Assembly: GCF_900110755.1 (NCBI RefSeq) | Contig: NZ_FOFF01000014.1 | Span: 103,585 to 167,584, forward strand | From: Streptomyces sp. yr375 | GTDB taxonomy: Bacteria > Actinomycetota > Actinomycetes > Streptomycetales > Streptomycetaceae | Direction: 5' to 3' | Length of the DNA: 64,000 nt | Shown here: piece by piece, positions 58,765 through 64,000 of the stretch | Position numbering within the stretch: position 1 is the stretch's first letter | How the letters are laid out: the number at the start of each line of letters is the position of its first letter | The notes under the pieces: model-generated | The model's database searches: none | The model's input: the letters and a program-made list of their open reading frames with translations, nothing else | What the model was told of the DNA's origin: nothing | Made by a program: the position numbers and the translations under genes

Positions 58765-61038
58765 CTACGCCGGGCGCAGCCACACCGTCGCCAGCGGCGG
58801 CAGGGTCAGCCGGATGCTCGCCGGGCGGCCGTGCCGGCCTTGCGGTTCCGGTTTGACGACGTCCGGGTTGGTGACGTCGCCGCCGCCGTACGCCGCCGCG
58901 TCGGTGTTGAGGGCCTCGTGCCAGGCCGGGACGTCGTCGGGGACGCCGAGCCGGTAGCCGTGCCGGACGACGGGGGAGAGGTTGGAGACGGACAGCAGCG
59001 GGGAGCCCTCGGCGTCGTAGCGCAGGAACGCGAAGACGTTGTCCTCGGCCGCGTCGCCGGCCACCCACTGGAAACCGGCCGGGTCGGTGTCCCGCTGCCA
59101 GAGCGCCGGGGTGGTGCGGTACACGCCGTTCAACTCGCGGACCAGGTCCCGGACGCCCCGGTGGTCGGCCTCGGCACCGTAGGCCGAATCCAGCAGCCAC
59201 CAGTCGGGGCCGTGCGCCTCGGACCACTCCGCGCCCTGGGCGAACTCCTGCCCCATGAAGAGGAGTTGCTTGCCCGGGTGGGCCCACATGAAGGCCAGGT
59301 ACGCGCGCAGACCGGCCCGCTGCTGCCACCAGTCGCCGGGCATCTTCGACACCAGCGAACGCTTGCCGTGCACCACCTCGTCGTGGGAGAGGGGCAGTAC
59401 GTAGTTCTCGCTGTACGCGTACACCATCGAGAAGGTCATCTCGTGGTGGTGGTAGCGCCGGTGCACCGGCTCGTGGGCCATGTACTGGAGCGAGTCGTGC
59501 ATCCAGCCCATGTTCCACTTCAGCCCGAAACCGAGCCCGCCGAAGCCGCTCGGCCCCGGGTGGTGGGTGGCCCGCGTGACGCCGTCCCAGGCCGTGGACT
59601 CCTCCGCGATCGTGACGACGCCGGGACTGCGGCGGTAGACCGTCGCGTTCATCTCCTGGAGGAAGGCCACCGCGTCCAGGTTCTCCCGGCCGCCGTGCTC
59701 GTTCGGCGTCCACTGGCCCGCCTCGCGCGAGTAGTCGAGGTAGAGCATCGACGCCACGGCGTCCACCCGCAGGCCGTCGATGTGGAACTCCTCGCACCAG
59801 TAAGTGGCGTTGGCCACCAGGAAGTTGCGCACCTCGCGCCGCCCGAAGTCGAACTCCAGCGTGCCCCAGTCGGGGTGGGCGGCGCGGAGCGGGTCCTCGT
59901 GCTCGTAGAGGGGCTTGCCGTCGAACTCCGCCAACGCCCACTCGTCGCGCGGGAAGTGGGCCGGCACCCAGTCCATCAGGACGCCGATCCCGGCCCGGTG
60001 CAGGGCGTCCACCAGGTACTTGAAGTCGTCCGGCGTGCCGAGCCGGGCCGTCGGCGCGTAGAAACCGGTGACCTGGTAGCCCCAGGACCCGCCGAAGGGA
60101 TGCTCGGCGACGGGCATCAGCTCGACGTGCGTGAAGCCCAAGTCCGTGACATAAGCCGGTAGTTGCTCGGCGAGTTGACGGTACGTCAGGCCCGGTCGCC
60201 AGGAGGCGAGATGGAGCTCGTAGACGGAGAACGGGGCCTCGTGCACGGGTATCTCGGCCCGCCGGGCGAGCCACTCCTGGTCCGTCCACTCGTGGTGCGA
60301 GGCGTGCACGATCGACGAGGTCGCCGGCGGGACCTCCGTACGCGTGGCCATCGGGTCGGCGCGCAGGGTGTGGGAGCCGTCGGGGCGGGTGATGTCGAAC
60401 TTGTACAGCTCGCCCTCGCCGATCCCGGGCACGAACAGCTCCCAGACGCCGGAGGAGCCGAGGGAGCGCATCGGATACCCGGTGCCGTCCCAGTAGTTGA
60501 AGCCGCCGGTCACCCGCACCCCGCGCGCGTTCGGGGCCCACACGGAGAAGCTCGTGCCCTCCACGTCCTGGTGGGTCCTCGGGTGCGCGCCGAGCACCGT
60601 CCACAATTGCTCGTGCCGGCCCTCGCCGATCAGGTGCAGGTCCAACTCGCCCAGCGTGGGCAGGAAACGGTAGGCGTCCTCGGTCTCCACGCTCGCGTCC
60701 TCGTAGACCACGAGCAGCCGGTAGGCCGGGACCTCGGTGAGGGGCAGCACCCCGGAGAAGAACCCGTCGCCGTCGTCGTGCAGTTCGGCGCGCATCGCAC
60801 CCACGAGCACGGTGACGCTCCGCGCGTACGGCCGCAACGCCCGGAACACCACCCCGCCGGGCACGGCATGCGCACCGAGCACGGAGTGCGGGGCGTGATG
60901 CGTACCGTGCAGCAGCCGCTCACGATCGGCGGCGGAAGCCTCTGACGCGGGCGGATCGCCGGTGACCGTGAGCATGGGTATGGGCTTGGTCTTGGCCTTC
61001 GGAGACTTCTTCCCTGCGGGCTTCTTCGGGGGAGTCAC
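58765..61038 (-). CDS. glgB: 1,4-alpha-glucan branching enzyme GlgB
   Basis: Adds alpha-1,6 branches to glucan. 757 residues: a Lys/Pro-rich leader (PPKKPAGKKSPKAKTK), N-terminal beta domains (LGAHPRTHQDVEGTSFSVWAPNARGVRV), then the GH13 barrel. Catalytic regions: HIDGLRVDAVASMLYLDYSR (Asp nucleophile), VVTIAEESTAW (Glu acid/base) and LPLSHDEVVHGKRS (conserved His-Asp). GTG 61038 has gaggag at 8 bp. It is the third gene of the treS-pep2-glgB minus-strand operon; 27 bp separate it from the maltokinase stop. The GlgE pathway uses it to branch glucan made by GlgE. Confidence 0.96.
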   Translation of the reverse strand: MTPPKKPAGKKSPKAKTKPIPMLTVTGDPPASEASAADRERLLHGTHHAPHSVLGAHAVPGGVVFRALRPYARSVTVLVGAMRAELHDDGDGFFSGVLPLTEVPAYRLLVVYEDASVETEDAYRFLPTLGELDLHLIGEGRHEQLWTVLGAHPRTHQDVEGTSFSVWAPNARGVRVTGGFNYWDGTGYPMRSLGSSGVWELFVPGIGEGELYKFDITRPDGSHTLRADPMATRTEVPPATSSIVHASHHEWTDQEWLARRAEIPVHEAPFSVYELHLASWRPGLTYRQLAEQLPAYVTDLGFTHVELMPVAEHPFGGSWGYQVTGFYAPTARLGTPDDFKYLVDALHRAGIGVLMDWVPAHFPRDEWALAEFDGKPLYEHEDPLRAAHPDWGTLEFDFGRREVRNFLVANATYWCEEFHIDGLRVDAVASMLYLDYSREAGQWTPNEHGGRENLDAVAFLQEMNATVYRRSPGVVTIAEESTAWDGVTRATHHPGPSGFGGLGFGLKWNMGWMHDSLQYMAHEPVHRRYHHHEMTFSMVYAYSENYVLPLSHDEVVHGKRSLVSKMPGDWWQQRAGLRAYLAFMWAHPGKQLLFMGQEFAQGAEWSEAHGPDWWLLDSAYGAEADHRGVRDLVRELNGVYRTTPALWQRDTDPAGFQWVAGDAAEDNVFAFLRYDAEGSPLLSVSNLSPVVRHGYRLGVPDDVPAWHEALNTDAAAYGGGDVTNPDVVKPEPQGRHGRPASIRLTLPPLATVWLRPA

Positions 61039-61065
61039 GTGCGCGGTCTCCTCAAGGCTCAGGGC

Positions 61066-62448
61066 TCAGGGCAGGTCGGGGGTGGCGGCGAGGCGGCGTA
61101 TCGCGGAGAGCGGGACGGGGAGCCAGTCGGGGCGGTGGCGGGCCTCGTAGACGACCTCGTAGACGGCCTTGTCCGTCTCGTAGGCCCGCAGCAGTACGGG
61201 GTCGGTGCGCGGGTCGGTGCCCGCGACCTCGGCGTAACCGGAGCAGTAGGCCGCCCGGCAGACGCGGGCCCAGCCGGGGGCGGGCGGGTCGGTCGAGTGG
61301 GCCGCGTAGTCGAAGGAGCGCAGCATGCCCGCCACGTCCCGCACCGCCGGTTGCGGCAGCCGCCGTTCGGCCAGCGGGCGGGCCGGCTCGCCCTCGAAGT
61401 CGATCAGCGACCACTGCCCGGAGGCCGCCCGCAGGCACTGGCCGAGGTGCAGGTCGCCGTGGACGCGCTGGGCGGTCCAGGTGTGGCCCTCGGCCGCGAG
61501 ACCGGCCAGCGCCGTGAAGGCGGTGCGCAGCGCTGGCGCGTACGGCCGCAGCGCGGGCACCGCCTGCGCCGCCGCGTCGAGGCGGACGGCCATGCCGTCC
61601 GTCATCGGCCGTATCTGCGCGTGCCCCAGCGTCGCCGTGGGCAGCGCGCGGGCCAGCGCCCCGTGCACCTCGGCGGTGGCCCGGCCCAGCGCGCGCGCCT
61701 CCGCGCTGAAGTCCTCGCCCTTGGCCAGTTCCCGCAGCGCCAGCTCCCAGCCGTCCGCCGCGCCCTGCACATACGGCTGGAGCACGGCGAGGACGTACGG
61801 GTCGCCCTCGAGGTGCGCCTCCATCCAGGCCGTCGGCGCGGGCACCCGGGGGCAGTCCTCGCGGGCCAGCGCCAGCGGCAGTTCCAGATCGGGGTTGACG
61901 CCGGGCACGACCCGGCGCAACAGCTTTAGGATGAACGTATCTCCGTAGACGACGGACGAGTTGGACTGTTCGCCGGTGAGCAGCCGTGGGACCAGTCCCG
62001 TCCGGATCTCCTGTGCCGGGTCGCGCTCGCAGCGCAGTGCGCCGATCCGGGCGCGGGAGCGCAGCGCCTCCAGGAGCACGTCGGCGGGCCGGGTGTCGTA
62101 CAGGGCGTCGTACACGGTCCGCCCGGCCAGCGGGCCGCGCGTCACGTGTCCGATGAGCGCGGGGGCGAGCCGGGGCGGCAGGGTCTGGCGTACGCCGATC
62201 AGGAGTTGGTAGCAGTCGCCTGGACCGGTGCCCTGCTCGGCGCGCACCAGCAGGTGGTAGAGGCCGAGCCGGGTACTGGCCGGGACCAGTTCGGTGGCCG
62301 CCACCTGCGAGAACCCGGTGACCGGGCGCCCCTTGCCGGCGAACCAGCGCTGCCGGGGCAGCCATTCGCGCAACAGGGGGTCCAGTGAGGCGAGGAGGCC
62401 GGGGTCCGTCCGGCCGGAAAGGGTGACAGTCGCCGCCATAGGTGTCAC
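61066..62448 (-). CDS. pep2: maltokinase (Mak/Pep2)
   Basis: Phosphorylates maltose with ATP to maltose 1-phosphate, the substrate of GlgE. 460 residues with an aminoglycoside-phosphotransferase-like fold: the N-lobe has RLLTGEQSNSSVVYGDTFILKLLRRVV. The catalytic loop RVHGDLHLGQCL and the metal-binding SLIDFEGEPARPLAER follow, as usual for the family. Start GTG 62448 is preceded by ggggaaagga. It lies between treS and glgB, 79 bp after the treS stop. Also named mak in mycobacteria. Confidence 0.94.
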   Translation of the reverse strand: MTPMAATVTLSGRTDPGLLASLDPLLREWLPRQRWFAGKGRPVTGFSQVAATELVPASTRLGLYHLLVRAEQGTGPGDCYQLLIGVRQTLPPRLAPALIGHVTRGPLAGRTVYDALYDTRPADVLLEALRSRARIGALRCERDPAQEIRTGLVPRLLTGEQSNSSVVYGDTFILKLLRRVVPGVNPDLELPLALAREDCPRVPAPTAWMEAHLEGDPYVLAVLQPYVQGAADGWELALRELAKGEDFSAEARALGRATAEVHGALARALPTATLGHAQIRPMTDGMAVRLDAAAQAVPALRPYAPALRTAFTALAGLAAEGHTWTAQRVHGDLHLGQCLRAASGQWSLIDFEGEPARPLAERRLPQPAVRDVAGMLRSFDYAAHSTDPPAPGWARVCRAAYCSGYAEVAGTDPRTDPVLLRAYETDKAVYEVVYEARHRPDWLPVPLSAIRRLAATPDLP

Positions 62449-62491
62449 ATTCCTTTCCCCGGGGGGTCGGGGTGTTACTGATGCGTGCCCC

Positions 62492-62515
62492 GGGCGGGAC
62501 AGGGGAAACCCGCCC
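62492..62515 (-). terminator. weak hairpin after treS
   Basis: 7-bp arms (gggcggg 62492-62498, cccgccc 62509-62515), between treS and maltokinase. Probably not a full terminator since the operon continues. Confidence 0.35.
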
Positions 62516-62527
62516 CGCCGCAGGACG

Positions 62528-64000
<1,473 letters not shown>

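Overview
The window looks like a piece of a Streptomyces chromosome. GC is very high with strong GC bias at third codon positions, GTG starts are frequent, many genes overlap by 4 bp (ATGA or GTGA), and three Streptomyces markers lie together: the polarity coiled-coil proteins FilP and Scy, and the AbsC-type MarR regulator. Gene order matches what I remember of the S. coelicolor region around SCO5380-SCO5442; that comparison is from memory, not from a search. I see no rRNA, tRNA, CRISPR array, prophage or transposase. 59 genes are described: 56 intact, two cut by the window edges (membrane protein at the start, treS at the end), and one regulator (53595-54104) with an in-frame stop.

Layout. 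1-5.2 kb: membrane protein end, cobalamin adenosyltransferase with a duplicated tail, STAS anti-anti-sigma protein, large membrane-anchored P-loop protein, NucS mismatch endonuclease. 5.5-11.6 kb: small conserved protein, flavin-dependent oxidoreductase, CxxC protein, and two paralogous ABC exporter pairs in tandem. 11.7-16.7 kb: FilP and Scy. 16.9-19.7 kb: methylmalonyl-CoA epimerase, thiolase, MeaB. 19.9-24.6 kb: MFS transporter, PepSY protein divergent from a two-component system, AbsC-like MarR. 24.7-31.6 kb: three tandem AIM24 proteins, DUF3817 plus thiamine-binding protein, and a SRPBCC-DUF4166-TetR operon whose upstream region carries two near-perfect TetR-type palindromes and faces a secreted matrixin-like protease. 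31.7-39.3 kb: DUF3817, isobutyryl-CoA mutase large subunit, TetR, thioredoxin-TPR protein, and a DUF6230-DUF6114-secreted Ser-rich protein operon behind a 639-bp leader with palindromes.

39.4-45.6 kb is a central-carbon block: pyruvate kinase, acetate kinase, phosphotransacetylase and 6-phosphofructokinase, i.e. glycolytic control next to acetate overflow. 45.6-48.5 kb holds a double-HTH protein, an MTAN-like nucleosidase divergent from a four-helix membrane protein (a candidate conflict or signalling pair), and a small secreted Cys/Gly-rich protein. 48.6-52.5 kb: a CitA/DcuS-type two-component system divergent from a DctA C4-dicarboxylate symporter. 52.6-58.7 kb: epimerase, the interrupted Lrp regulator, a MerR-thioredoxin operon with a textbook MerR promoter, a HelD/HelR-type ATPase, and a P450 without the usual ExxR. 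58.8-64 kb: glgB, maltokinase and treS, the GlgE-pathway operon for alpha-glucan from trehalose and maltose-1-phosphate.

How the genes fit together: the adenosyltransferase, epimerase, MeaB and IcmA all serve adenosylcobalamin-dependent acyl-CoA mutases and are spread over 33 kb rather than in one operon. The Pfk-Pyk-Pta-AckA block and the GlgE operon handle carbon flow and storage. FilP and Scy organise tip growth. The most promising leads are the MTAN/membrane-protein pair, the DUF6230 operon with its palindromic leader, the SRPBCC/TetR operon with its operators, and the ExxR-less P450.
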